Positions 56,420 to 64,000 of a DNA stretch of 64,000 nucleotides are shown one piece after another. Source of the stretch: Sphingopyxis sp. LK2115 (GTDB lineage Bacteria; Pseudomonadota; Alphaproteobacteria; Sphingomonadales; Sphingomonadaceae). The DNA lies in contig NZ_JABWGQ010000015.1 of NCBI RefSeq assembly GCF_014595975.1, positions 62,001-126,000 on the forward strand, written 5' to 3'. Position 1 is the stretch's first letter; each line of letters begins with the position of its first letter. The notes beneath the pieces were generated by a model. The model saw nothing but the letters and a program-made list of their open reading frames with translations. It searched no databases and was not told the DNA's origin. A program made the position numbers and the translations under genes.

Positions 56420-56923
56420 TCAAAAGGTGGACGGTTGCGCCGTCGCGCCTGTATCGTGGCTGCTGCCGGAGCGCCCGCCTTGGGCATTGACCGCCTCAAC
56501 GGTCAGCGCCAGCGGATACAGCCCCCCATCCTCGCGCTCGATGCGCGCGGCAAGCGCTTCCAGGATTTCCCTGGTCGCGGCGCAATAGCCCGCCCAATCG
56601 GCAGCGAGCGCCTCGGGCAGCCACTGGCGGCTATAATCGGTGAATGCCTCGGAAATATGCCCCATTTCGTCAATATAGTTCTGCGCGGTATTCGCCAGCT
56701 CGTGGTCGCCGCTGGCGAGAAGAGAGGGATATAGCACCCAGTCCTCGCGCTTCAGATGTGCGATCAGCTCTGTACGGAACCGCGTGCGCACCGCGTTGAA
56801 ATCCGCCCACGCTTTTGCATCGCGCGGAGAAGCGCCCGCAATATAGCGCCCCAGATGATCGGCAAGCACGAGCAGCCGACGATGTTCGTTCCTGAGCCGT
56901 TCGATTTCCGCGCGCATCATCAT
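56420..56923 (-). CDS. Hemerythrin-like protein, copy 2
   Basis: 167 residues; three successive ATG codons, the first at 56923 with GGAGAGA upstream. Same fold as the protein at 53286-53780: His14 (RNEHRRLLVL), His56-x3-Glu60 (IAHLKREDWVLYP), MGHISEAFTDY, LPEALAADWAGYC, and RIEREDGGLYPLAL. A His is kept in the third helix here. The shared motifs mark it as a paralogue. Sits upstream on the same strand as the pseudouridine synthase. Confidence 0.8.
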   Translation of the reverse strand: MMMRAEIERLRNEHRRLLVLADHLGRYIAGASPRDAKAWADFNAVRTRFRTELIAHLKREDWVLYPSLLASGDHELANTAQNYIDEMGHISEAFTDYSRQWLPEALAADWAGYCAATREILEALAARIEREDGGLYPLALTVEAVNAQGGRSGSSHDTGATAQPSTF

Positions 56924-57044
56924 CGCGATCTCTCCATGGGCAGGGAGACCGAAGCTATACGGTTCGCGTGAAGAAAGCATTGAACCGCCGGTAACGCCGC
57001 GTTCACAAAAAAATGCGGCGTGTCCGGGGCGGTCGCGGCGTGCG

Positions 57045-58877
57045 TTACGCCGCTTCCTTCTTCCGCGACGCCTTCTTGCGTTCGTGCGGATCAAGGATCG
57101 CCTTGCGGATGCGGATATTCTTGGGCGTCACTTCGACCATCTCGTCATCGTCGATATAGGCGATCGCCTGTTCCAGCGTCATGCGGCGCGGCGGGGTCAG
57201 GCGGATCGCGTCGTCCTTGCCCGTCGACCGGAAGTTGGTGAGCTGTTTCGACTTCATCGGGTTGACCTCAAGGTCTTCGGGCTTGGCATTTTCGCCGATG
57301 ATCATCCCCTCGTACAGCGCCTCGCCGGGCGACACGAACAGGATGCCGCGCTCTTCCAGCGGGCCGAGCGCATAAGCGACGGCTTCGCCATTGCCGTTCG
57401 AGATCAGGACGCCATTCTTGCGCCCCTCGATCACGCCTTTGTACGGGCCATATTTCTCGAACAATCGGTTCATGATCCCGGTGCCGCGCGTGTCGGACAG
57501 AAACTCGCCATGATAGCCGATCAGGCCGCGCGACGGGCCGCTGAAGGTGATGCGCGTCTTGCCGCCGCCCGACGGGCGCATGTCGATGAGGTCGGCCTTG
57601 CGCATCTGCATCTTCTCGACGACCGTGCCGCTATGCTCGTCGTCGACGTCGATGACGACGGTTTCATAGGGTTCGGTGCGCTGGCCGTTTTCGTCGGTCT
57701 GATAGAGGACGCGCGGGCGGCTGATGCCGAGCTCGAAACCTTCGCGGCGCATCGTTTCGATGAGCACGCCAAGCTGAAGCTCGCCGCGGCCCGCGACATC
57801 GAAACTGTCCTTGTCGGCGCTTTCGGTGACGCGGATCGCGACATTGGTTTCGGCCTCGCGGAAAAGGCGGTCGCGGATCATGCGGCTCGTCACCTTGCTG
57901 CCCTCGCGCCCTGCCATCGGCGAATCGTTGACGGCAAAGCGCATCGACAGCGTCGGCGGGTCGATCGGCTGCGCGGCGATCGGTTCGCTGACGCTGGTAT
58001 CGGCGATGGTGTTCGCGACGGTCGCGTTGGTGAGGCCCGCGATCGCGACGATGTCGCCCGCGCGCGCTTCGTCGACGGGAACACGGTCGAGCCCGCGGAA
58101 GGCCAGCAGCTTCGACGCGCGGCCGGTCTCGATCACCTTGCCGTCCATGTCGAGCGCATGGATCGGCTGGTTGACCCTGACCGTGCCCGACTGGACCCGA
58201 CCGGTCAGGATGCGGCCGATGAAATTGTCGCGGTCGAGCAGCGTCGCGAGGAAGGTGAAGGGCGCATTCTCGTCGAGCCCCGGCGCGGGAACATGGCTGA
58301 CGATCGTCTGGAACAGGGGTTCGAGCGTGCCTTCGCGCGCTTCGGGGTCGGGCGAGGCATAGCCGCCGCGGCCCGAGGCATAGAGGATCGGGAAATCAAG
58401 CTGTTCGTCATTGGCCTCGAGCGTCAGGAACAGCTCGAACACTTCGTCGAGCACTTCGGCCGCGCGGGCGTCGCTGCGGTCGATCTTGTTGACGACGACG
58501 ATCGGTTTCAGGCCGAGCGCGAGCGCCTTGCCGGTGACGAACTTGGTCTGCGGCATCGGCCCTTCGGCCGCGTCGACAAGCAGGATGACGCCGTCGACCA
58601 TGGACAGAATGCGCTCGACCTCGCCGCCGAAGTCGGCGTGGCCCGGCGTGTCGACGATGTTGATCCGCGTCGCCTTGTCGCCCTCCCCCCATTCGACGCT
58701 GGTGCATTTCGCCAGGATGGTGATCCCGCGTTCCTTCTCCAGGTCGTTGGAATCCATGGCCCTTTCCTCGACACGCTGGTTGTCGCGAAAGGTGCCCGAC
58801 TGGCGGAAGAGCTGGTCGACCAGCGTGGTTTTGCCGTGATCGACGTGCGCGATAATGGCGATATTGCGAAGCGACAT
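57045..58877 (-). CDS. typA: Ribosome-associated GTPase TypA/BipA
   Basis: 610 residues. G1 [15 protein letters not shown]2 region RGITILAK, G3 [15 protein letters not shown]4 [11 protein letters not shown]; then domain II, III, V and the BipA-specific C-terminal domain with [19 protein letters not shown] and [16 protein letters not shown]. Binds the ribosome at low temperature or other stress and helps assembly. Ends in a basic tail ([12 protein letters not shown]). Stands alone downstream of the CXXCH gene. Confidence 0.97.
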   Translation of the reverse strand: MSLRNIAIIAHVDHGKTTLVDQLFRQSGTFRDNQRVEERAMDSNDLEKERGITILAKCTSVEWGEGDKATRINIVDTPGHADFGGEVERILSMVDGVILLVDAAEGPMPQTKFVTGKALALGLKPIVVVNKIDRSDARAAEVLDEVFELFLTLEANDEQLDFPILYASGRGGYASPDPEAREGTLEPLFQTIVSHVPAPGLDENAPFTFLATLLDRDNFIGRILTGRVQSGTVRVNQPIHALDMDGKVIETGRASKLLAFRGLDRVPVDEARAGDIVAIAGLTNATVANTIADTSVSEPIAAQPIDPPTLSMRFAVNDSPMAGREGSKVTSRMIRDRLFREAETNVAIRVTESADKDSFDVAGRGELQLGVLIETMRREGFELGISRPRVLYQTDENGQRTEPYETVVIDVDDEHSGTVVEKMQMRKADLIDMRPSGGGKTRITFSGPSRGLIGYHGEFLSDTRGTGIMNRLFEKYGPYKGVIEGRKNGVLISNGNGEAVAYALGPLEERGILFVSPGEALYEGMIIGENAKPEDLEVNPMKSKQLTNFRSTGKDDAIRLTPPRRMTLEQAIAYIDDDEMVEVTPKNIRIRKAILDPHERKKASRKKEAA

Positions 58878-58930
58878 GGAAAAAGAGGCCTTTTGTGGAG
58901 ATGAGCGGCAGCGCCGTGGCTGCCGCGCCC

Positions 58931-59863
58931 TTAGCGATTATCCTGCTGCGGCGCAACAAAAGCGAGGTTGGCCGGATTGTAGAGGGATCGCGCCTCGTGG
59001 CGGCGCAGCCGCTGTGCCAGGCCATTCTCGAACCCTGCCCGCCACGTCGAAAGCGCAGTCGTGAAACCGTCCCCATCGGCCGCTTTTCCGTCCAGATCCG
59101 CCAGCGCGCGCGAGGCCGCCAAAAGGTCGCGCCGCTCGGCGCCGAACGGCGGGGCCGGATAGCGTTCGGCGATCAGCCCAAGCTGATGGCGCGCCGCGGC
59201 CAACAGCGCGCGCGCCGCCGCGGCATCGCCGCGCCGCGCCATGCCGATCGCGCCGCGCAGCGCAGAAACGGTCAGCCGCAGCTGATCGTCGAGCGCGCGT
59301 CGAACGGGCGGGTCGCCATCGGGACAGGGGGCGATCGCGCGCACATAGGCGGCAATGGCGGCAAGCATCGCCGGTGTCGGTTCGCGGCCGGCAAACTCGT
59401 CAACAATCAGGGCGCGGACAAAGGATTCCAGCGCTCCGCCGGCCGAATCGCGCGACACCTTGCCCGGCCGCGCCAGGTCGGGGATGGCGACGGGGTCAAA
59501 GCGGCCATTGCCGCGCGCCGCGCCAAAGAAACTGTGCGTCACATCGGCCGTGCCAGCCCGATCCGAAACGGCTGCCATCAGGAAATGTGCATTGTCGCGC
59601 CCGTTGACGTGGCAACCGGCGCAGCTCAGCCCGGCTTTGGCGGCCTGGCCGCCCAGCAGTCGCGGGCTGTTGAACAGCGCCTCTCCCGCCTGTATTTCGA
59701 CCGAAGCGGTGCCCAGGCATGCCGCGGGCTGGGTCGTAAGGGCGGCAAGCTCGGCTCCCGGCGCCGTCCAGCGCAACGTCTCGAACGGCGGCGGCGCGGC
59801 GGCAGGGACGGCGGGAACGGCCAGAGCCAGCGCGCCCGCCACGCCGCCGGTGCACCGGTTCAG
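58931..59863 (-). CDS. Exported single-CXXCH protein (putative c-type cytochrome), probable CTG start
   Basis: 310 residues if started at the CTG at 59863, which overlaps the TGA of the TPR gene; the first ordinary start (GTG at 59842) would cut the signal peptide. With CTG the N terminus is a good signal (NRCTGGVAGALALAVPAVPA). Haem motif SCAGCHVNGRD, and VTHSFFGAARGNGRFDPVAIPDL, seen in cytochrome c family proteins with MauG-like surroundings. Only one CXXCH is present. It forms a tight pair with the TPR gene. Electron partner unknown. Confidence 0.75.
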   Translation of the reverse strand: MNRCTGGVAGALALAVPAVPAAAPPPFETLRWTAPGAELAALTTQPAACLGTASVEIQAGEALFNSPRLLGGQAAKAGLSCAGCHVNGRDNAHFLMAAVSDRAGTADVTHSFFGAARGNGRFDPVAIPDLARPGKVSRDSAGGALESFVRALIVDEFAGREPTPAMLAAIAAYVRAIAPCPDGDPPVRRALDDQLRLTVSALRGAIGMARRGDAAAARALLAAARHQLGLIAERYPAPPFGAERRDLLAASRALADLDGKAADGDGFTTALSTWRAGFENGLAQRLRRHEARSLYNPANLAFVAPQQDNR

Positions 59864-60783
59864 CCTGCCGATGGCGCTTTCTCCTCGATCCAGCGTCGCA
59901 GTTCATCGGCTTCGTTGCAGCCGAATCCGCAGATCGCATCGAGTCGCGCCAGATGCGCCCTCGCCCCGGCAAGGTCGCCCCGTTCGAGCTTCAGTTCGCC
60001 ATAATATTCGATCGCGCCGCGGTGCGTCGGCGCGATCGCAAGCGCGTCGCGATAATAGGCTTCGGCGGCGTCGTGACGCCCGAGCTTGCGGTTCGCGAAG
60101 CCAAGATAGGTCAGCACATCGGGGTGTGGCCCCGCCGCCCACAGCGCCGCATCGAGTTTTGCGATCGCCGCTTCGTAACGGCCTTCGTTGATGAGCGCGA
60201 CGGCCGCGACATAGATCGGATCGAGCGCGGCAGCGGATGGCAGCCGCATATCGGGCGCGACCGCGGCCCGCGCCTGCGGTCCCGCAGCGATCGCGGCTTC
60301 CAGCCGGGCGATCGCATCGGCAAGCTTTGCCGCATCGGAGCAGCCGACCGCGCACTGTTCCTGCATCATCCTGAGCGCTTGCAGCTCCCTGTCGGCCTTG
60401 TCGGCCTTGCCGAGCCTTGCCTGCACGACGCCAAGATCGCGACGCGCCTCGATCATTTTTCCGTCATGGCGCACCGCTGTTTCGAGCGGTTTTACCGCGC
60501 GGGAATAATCGCCCTGCGCCAGATGGCTGGCGCCGAGCAGATAATTGGCCTGCGGGTTCCTGGGGACGGCCGCGACAACCCTTTTCAGCGCCTTCGCCGC
60601 CTCGGCATAGCGGCCAGCGGCAAAGGCTTCGGCACCCTTTTTATAGTCGATCGTCGGGTCATAGCTGCTCTGGCTCGGCGGCGCGCCGCCTCCCCCACCG
60701 CCGCCGCCCGCCGCAAGAGCGACAGGCGCCGCCAGCGCCGCGCAAGCCGCGAGCAGGGACAAGGATGACCGGTAGTACCGCAT
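59860..60783 (-). CDS. Exported TPR protein
   Basis: 307 residues from the ATG at 60783, after GAGGAG. Signal peptide (YYRSSLSLLAACAALAAPVALA) followed by a run of eight or nine glycines, then about six TPR units (DYKKGAEAFAAGRYAEAAKALKR, PQANYLLGASHLAQGDYSRAV, PDVLTYLGFANRKLGRHDAAEAYYRDA). Two CG-x-(G)C motifs (CAVGC, CGFGC) suggest disulphides. Periplasmic; likely a scaffold for the CXXCH partner that overlaps it. No known enzyme. Confidence 0.8.
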   Translation of the reverse strand: MRYYRSSLSLLAACAALAAPVALAAGGGGGGGGAPPSQSSYDPTIDYKKGAEAFAAGRYAEAAKALKRVVAAVPRNPQANYLLGASHLAQGDYSRAVKPLETAVRHDGKMIEARRDLGVVQARLGKADKADRELQALRMMQEQCAVGCSDAAKLADAIARLEAAIAAGPQARAAVAPDMRLPSAAALDPIYVAAVALINEGRYEAAIAKLDAALWAAGPHPDVLTYLGFANRKLGRHDAAEAYYRDALAIAPTHRGAIEYYGELKLERGDLAGARAHLARLDAICGFGCNEADELRRWIEEKAPSAG

Positions 60784-60847
60784 GGCGTGTCGCTCCTCTG
60801 TCCGGAGACGGATCAGTCTACCACAGAAGCGACCGGGGCGAAACGGA

Positions 60848-61498
60848 TCAAAGCATCGCGACCAGTCGCTCAATCTCTTGCCCCGCGGCGCGCGCGGCGC
60901 GAGCAAGGTTCGCCTGGAAATCGCCGCCGCTGTCGCCATTCGCCTCGTCGGTCACCGCCTTGATCGCCGCCCATGGCTTGCCGAGCCGCATCGCCGCCTG
61001 CGCGGCCGCGCCAACCTCCATATCGACGAGCGTAGCGCCAAGCGATTTGAGGTCGGCGGCGACTTCGGGCGAGGCGATGAAGCTGTCGCCGCTGGCGATG
61101 CGGGCGTGAGGCAGGCCGAGGCCGGGGTCGGGCGCGGCGACGAAATGCGCTTCGCCCGGCTCGCCCATCGGCCAGTCGCCCGCACGATACCGCCGGAACG
61201 AGCCGGGATGCGCCGCGCCATAATCATGCTGCAACGCTTCGCTGATCCAGTAAACCCCCGGCGCCGCGCCAAGCGCGCCGCAGGTGCCGGTCATCAGAAT
61301 GAGGTCGGCGTCGCCGCCGAGCACGCCGGCGGCGAGCGCGGCGTTGACCTTGCCCAGCCCGCAGGTGGCGATGGTGAGGCTGTGGTTCGCCGCGGTCAGG
61401 CGACGGACGGCGAAGGGGCCATCCACCCGGTCCCCGATGCCGGGGAACAAGGCGTCGCTCTCTTCGGCAAGTGCGGCAAGGATCAGAACAGCGTTCAT
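60848..61498 (-). CDS. MTA/SAH nucleosidase-like phosphorylase-superfamily protein
   Basis: 216 residues with the PNP/UDP fold: AALAEESDAL (first strand acid), GLGKVNAALAAG, MTGTCGALG, and the ligand site VDMEVGAAAQAAMR, ending VTDEANGDSGGDF with the catalytic Asp. This fits 5'-methylthioadenosine/S-adenosylhomocysteine nucleosidase or a related nucleoside phosphorylase (Mqn/hopanoid HpnG type possible). It stands alone; gene symbol withheld because the substrate is not fixed. Confidence 0.85.
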   Translation of the reverse strand: MNAVLILAALAEESDALFPGIGDRVDGPFAVRRLTAANHSLTIATCGLGKVNAALAAGVLGGDADLILMTGTCGALGAAPGVYWISEALQHDYGAAHPGSFRRYRAGDWPMGEPGEAHFVAAPDPGLGLPHARIASGDSFIASPEVAADLKSLGATLVDMEVGAAAQAAMRLGKPWAAIKAVTDEANGDSGGDFQANLARAARAAGQEIERLVAML

Positions 61499-61638
61499 CG
61501 GTTTCCTTTAGCGTCGGCGCGCGCGGATGGAAAATTATTGCGAATAGCCGGTCGAATGCGGTCAATAGCTGCCCTCGCACCAAGCGGCGCGATGGTCCGG
61601 CCCTTGCCAAGCGCCGCCCTCCTCGCCATCGCTCCTCC

Positions 61639-62598
61639 ATGCTCGCGCGCCTCTTGCCCGACCGTTTCCTTCTCCTGCTGCTCGCGACGATTCTGTTCGC
61701 GAGCCTGCTGCCGGTGCGCGGGGCGGCGGTTCCGGTCGCAGAGGCGTTGTCGACGGCGGCGATCGTCCTGCTCTTTTTTCTGAACGGCGTCCGCCTTCCG
61801 CGCGACGAGGTGCTGCACGGCGTGCGCAACTGGAAACTTCAGGGCGCAGCGCTTCTTTTCTGCTTCGGCGTCATGACCTTGCTGGGCCTCGCCGCGCAGG
61901 CGGCTCTTGTCCCTCTGCTGCCAGCGACGCTCGCACTCGGTTTCCTGTTCCTCGGCATCCTGCCCTCGACCGTTCAGTCGGCGACCGCGGCCACGTCGAT
62001 GGCAGGGGGCAATGTCGCCGCGAGCGTCGTCGCCGCGGCGCTGCTCAATCTGATCGGCGTCGTCCTGTCACCGCTACTCTTCGCGCTGCTCGCGGGCAGC
62101 GCGGGCGCGATTCAGGGCGCGGCGGTGCTGCGCATCGTGGCGGTCCTGCTCCTTCCCTTCCTGGTCGGGCAGCTTTTACAGCGCTGGCTTCGTCCCTGGG
62201 CGCTCGCGCACCGCGGACTTGCGACCGCCATGGATCGCACGGCGATCGCGATCGCCGTCTATGTCGCCTTTTCGGCCGCGGTTGTCGCGGGCATCCGGGA
62301 CCAGCTCGACCAGCGTGAAATCGCCATCATTCTCGGCGTCACCGCGTTGATGCTGGCGCTGTCCTTCGGGGGGGCCTGGACGCTGGGCGGACTGCTGAGG
62401 CTTGCGCGACCCGACCGCATCACGCTGCTCTTTGCGGGCGCGCAGAAAAGCATCGCGGTCGGCGCGCCGCTGGCAGCGACGCTGTTCCCGCCCGCAATCG
62501 CCGGCATGGTGCTGGTGCCGATCCTCGTTTATCATATGGCGCAACTGATCGTGTCGGCATGGATTGCGCCGGGATTGAAAAGGACCGGGCAAGTGTAA
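61639..62598 (+). CDS. Bile acid:sodium symporter (SBF-like) family protein
   Basis: 319 residues, about ten membrane spans from residue 9 onward. SBF pattern: LLFFLNGVRLPRDEV, FLFLGILPSTVQSATAATSMAGGN (the crossover helix motif), and LLFAGAQKSIAVGAPLAATLFP (second motif). Secondary transporter of organic anions; the substrate of the bacterial type 7 group is unknown. Single gene. Confidence 0.9.
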   Translation: MLARLLPDRFLLLLLATILFASLLPVRGAAVPVAEALSTAAIVLLFFLNGVRLPRDEVLHGVRNWKLQGAALLFCFGVMTLLGLAAQAALVPLLPATLALGFLFLGILPSTVQSATAATSMAGGNVAASVVAAALLNLIGVVLSPLLFALLAGSAGAIQGAAVLRIVAVLLLPFLVGQLLQRWLRPWALAHRGLATAMDRTAIAIAVYVAFSAAVVAGIRDQLDQREIAIILGVTALMLALSFGGAWTLGGLLRLARPDRITLLFAGAQKSIAVGAPLAATLFPPAIAGMVLVPILVYHMAQLIVSAWIAPGLKRTGQV

Positions 62599-62674
62599 TG
62601 CTTGTATAATACAGTGCCGCATGCCATATAGGCGGGCGGCCCTGAAATCTCTCTTGGGGCTGGAAGGAAGACGA

Positions 62675-63886
62675 ATGAGCGAAGTGACCGCAACGGCGAC
62701 CGCGACCGACGAGCTGAAACTGACGCCGCCCGAACCCGTGCCCGCCGTAACGCCCGACAAGGCGGCGGGCCTCGTGCCGCTGTCGACCGAGCAGAAATCG
62801 AAGCTGGAGGAGCGTGTCGATGGCTTCATCGACGATCTGGTTGCGCAGGACGTCAATTCGCCCGCCTTCGGGCAAAAGGTCGACCAGATCACCAATATGG
62901 GCCGCAAGGAAATGCTGGAGGCGGCGAACCAGTCGAACCGTTTCCTCGACCGCCCGATCAAGGCGATGGACCGTGACACCGACATCGGCCAGAATCTGAT
63001 CGAACTGCGCAACACGGTCGAGCGGCTCGACCCGTCGGCGAACGGCAAGCTGATTTCCAAGCGCGGCCTGCTCGACAAGATTTTCGGCAGCAGCGTCACC
63101 AATTATTTCGCCAAATATCGCAGCGCCCAGTCGCATATCTCGAGCGTGCTGACCGCGCTCGCGAACGGCAAGGACGAACTGTTGATGGACAATGCCGCCA
63201 TCGACGTCGAGCGGCGGAAATTGTGGGAAGCGATGGGCAAGCTGGAACAGATGGTCCACATCGCCCAGACGCTCGACCGCAAGCTGGAGGAAAAGGCGGC
63301 CGAACTCGACGGCGTCGACCCCGCGAAGGCCAAGGTGCTGCGCGAAAATGCGCTCTTCTATGCGCGCCAGCGGACGCAGGATCTGCTGACGCAGATGGCG
63401 GTGACGGTGCAGGGCTATCTCGCGCTCGACCTGGTCAAAAAGAATAATATCGAGCTGGTGAAGGGCGTCGAGCGCGCCAGCACCACCACCGTCGGCGCGC
63501 TGAAAACCGCGATCACCGTCGCACAGGCGATGACCAACCAGAAGCTGGTGCTCGAACAGATCACCGCGCTCAACACCACCACCGCGAACATCATCGACGG
63601 CACGTCGAAGATGCTGAAGGACAATAGCGCGCGCATCCACGAGCAGGCGGCGTCGAGCACGATCCCGATGGAGACGCTGCAGCGCGCGTTCCAGAATATC
63701 TACGACACGATGGATGCGATCGACACATTCAAGCTGAAGGCGCTCGACAGCATGAAAACCACGGTCAACACGCTGGAAAGCGAAGTCGCCAAGTCGAAGG
63801 GCTATATCGCGCGCGCCGAGGGCGCCGCCCAGGCGCAGGCGAGCGTCGGCGGCGGCGACAGCCCGCTTGCGGCGATCGAAGGGTGA
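62675..63886 (+). CDS. TelA-family (toxic anion resistance) protein
   Basis: 403 residues; ATG at 62675 after GGAAGGAAG. Long helical protein of the TelA/YceH family: FLDRPIKAMDRD, NLIELRNTVERLDP, FGSSVTNYFAKYRSAQSHISSVL, ENALFYARQRTQDLLTQMAVTVQGYLALDLVKKNN, and TVGALKTAITVAQAMTNQKLVLEQI. Linked to tellurite and antibiotic resistance in other bacteria, and often followed by an XpaC-like gene. It leads a likely operon with the gene at 63897. Confidence 0.92.
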   Translation: MSEVTATATATDELKLTPPEPVPAVTPDKAAGLVPLSTEQKSKLEERVDGFIDDLVAQDVNSPAFGQKVDQITNMGRKEMLEAANQSNRFLDRPIKAMDRDTDIGQNLIELRNTVERLDPSANGKLISKRGLLDKIFGSSVTNYFAKYRSAQSHISSVLTALANGKDELLMDNAAIDVERRKLWEAMGKLEQMVHIAQTLDRKLEEKAAELDGVDPAKAKVLRENALFYARQRTQDLLTQMAVTVQGYLALDLVKKNNIELVKGVERASTTTVGALKTAITVAQAMTNQKLVLEQITALNTTTANIIDGTSKMLKDNSARIHEQAASSTIPMETLQRAFQNIYDTMDAIDTFKLKALDSMKTTVNTLESEVAKSKGYIARAEGAAQAQASVGGGDSPLAAIEG

Positions 63887-63896
63887 CGGCCGACCG

Positions 63897-64000
63897 ATGA
63901 GCATGAGCGAGGTCGACAAGATCCGCCTTTCGGCCGAAGCCGCGATCGAACGGTCGCGCGAGCGACAGCGACCGATCGGCACCAAAAGCGTCGCGCTGCG
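63897..64000 (+). CDS. Start of an unknown gene, cut by the window edge
   Basis: Only 34 codons: MSMSEVDKIRLSAEAAIERS followed by RERQRPIGTKSVAL. Eleven bases after the TelA stop, so the two are surely one transcript. A helical, charged N terminus; XpaC-like partners often start in this way, but no firm family call is possible. Confidence 0.6.
   Translation, partial: MSMSEVDKIRLSAEAAIERSRERQRPIGTKSVAL

Overview
The window is a gene-dense, high-GC stretch of chromosome from an alphaproteobacterium, most likely a sphingomonad (order Sphingomonadales, Sphingopyxis-like; this is inference from gene content and not a database match). Supporting signs are the ChvG/ChvI two-component system joined to a short alphaproteobacterial HPr kinase, RapZ, EIIA and HPr; an F1 ATPase operon atpHAGDC without the Fo genes; an epsilon subunit of only 85 residues and a Lys/Ala/Pro-rich N-terminal tail on the beta subunit; NDUFA12 and DUF2155 next to aat; DUF3297, DUF3597, DUF937 and DUF1203 proteins; and an S10 carboxypeptidase and a DUF885 protein typical of the group. 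No tRNA, rRNA, insertion sequence, prophage, CRISPR array or plasmid signature was found.

Layout. 1-1457: fatty acid synthesis (fabF cut by the window edge, acpP with a strong terminator). 1691-5024: a membrane-anchored TPR regulator, a VOC protein and a DUF3617 lipoprotein. 5113-10103: uvrB, an exported S10 peptidase, DUF937 and DUF3597 proteins. 10375-12873: a Tat-exported DUF885 protein and a small unknown gene whose ribosome binding site lies inside a hairpin downstream of pckA. 12921-20281: pckA, divergent from the chvI-chvG-hprK-rapZ-EIIA-ptsH regulatory operon, then a TrmH-type methyltransferase. 20442-28657: META lipoprotein, rmuC, a patatin-like lipase, and a TonB-dependent receptor with a PepSY membrane protein (probable iron uptake). 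28812-36461: priA, a PEP mutase-family enzyme, ada with DUF1203, a membrane serine protease and two alpha/beta hydrolases.

36740-41740: the atpHAGDC operon, split by a hairpin-rich repeat before atpC and closed by a strong terminator. 42006-46195: an orphan cpaF ATPase, a secreted methyltransferase-like protein with aat directly behind it, and aat facing a convergent DUF2155 gene that overlaps it by 217 bases on the opposite strand. 46258-52824: DUF192, recX, a fatty acyl-AMP ligase, a GGDEF-EAL protein and a CHAP-domain exported protein. 52929-58877: DUF3297, two related hemerythrin-like proteins around an AraC regulator/SDR pair, a pseudouridine synthase and typA. 58931-64000: a CXXCH protein with a TPR protein, an MTA/SAH nucleosidase-like protein, a bile acid:sodium symporter homologue, a TelA-family protein and the start of a further gene.

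Most of the window is housekeeping. The most unusual structures are the aat/DUF2155 antisense overlap, two genes that seem to start with CTG overlapping the TGA of the gene before, the hairpin that hides a Shine-Dalgarno sequence behind pckA, the repeat inside the ATP synthase operon, and several families of dispersed palindromic intergenic repeats that occur at least twice here. I did not find a convincing new defence system or biosynthetic cluster.
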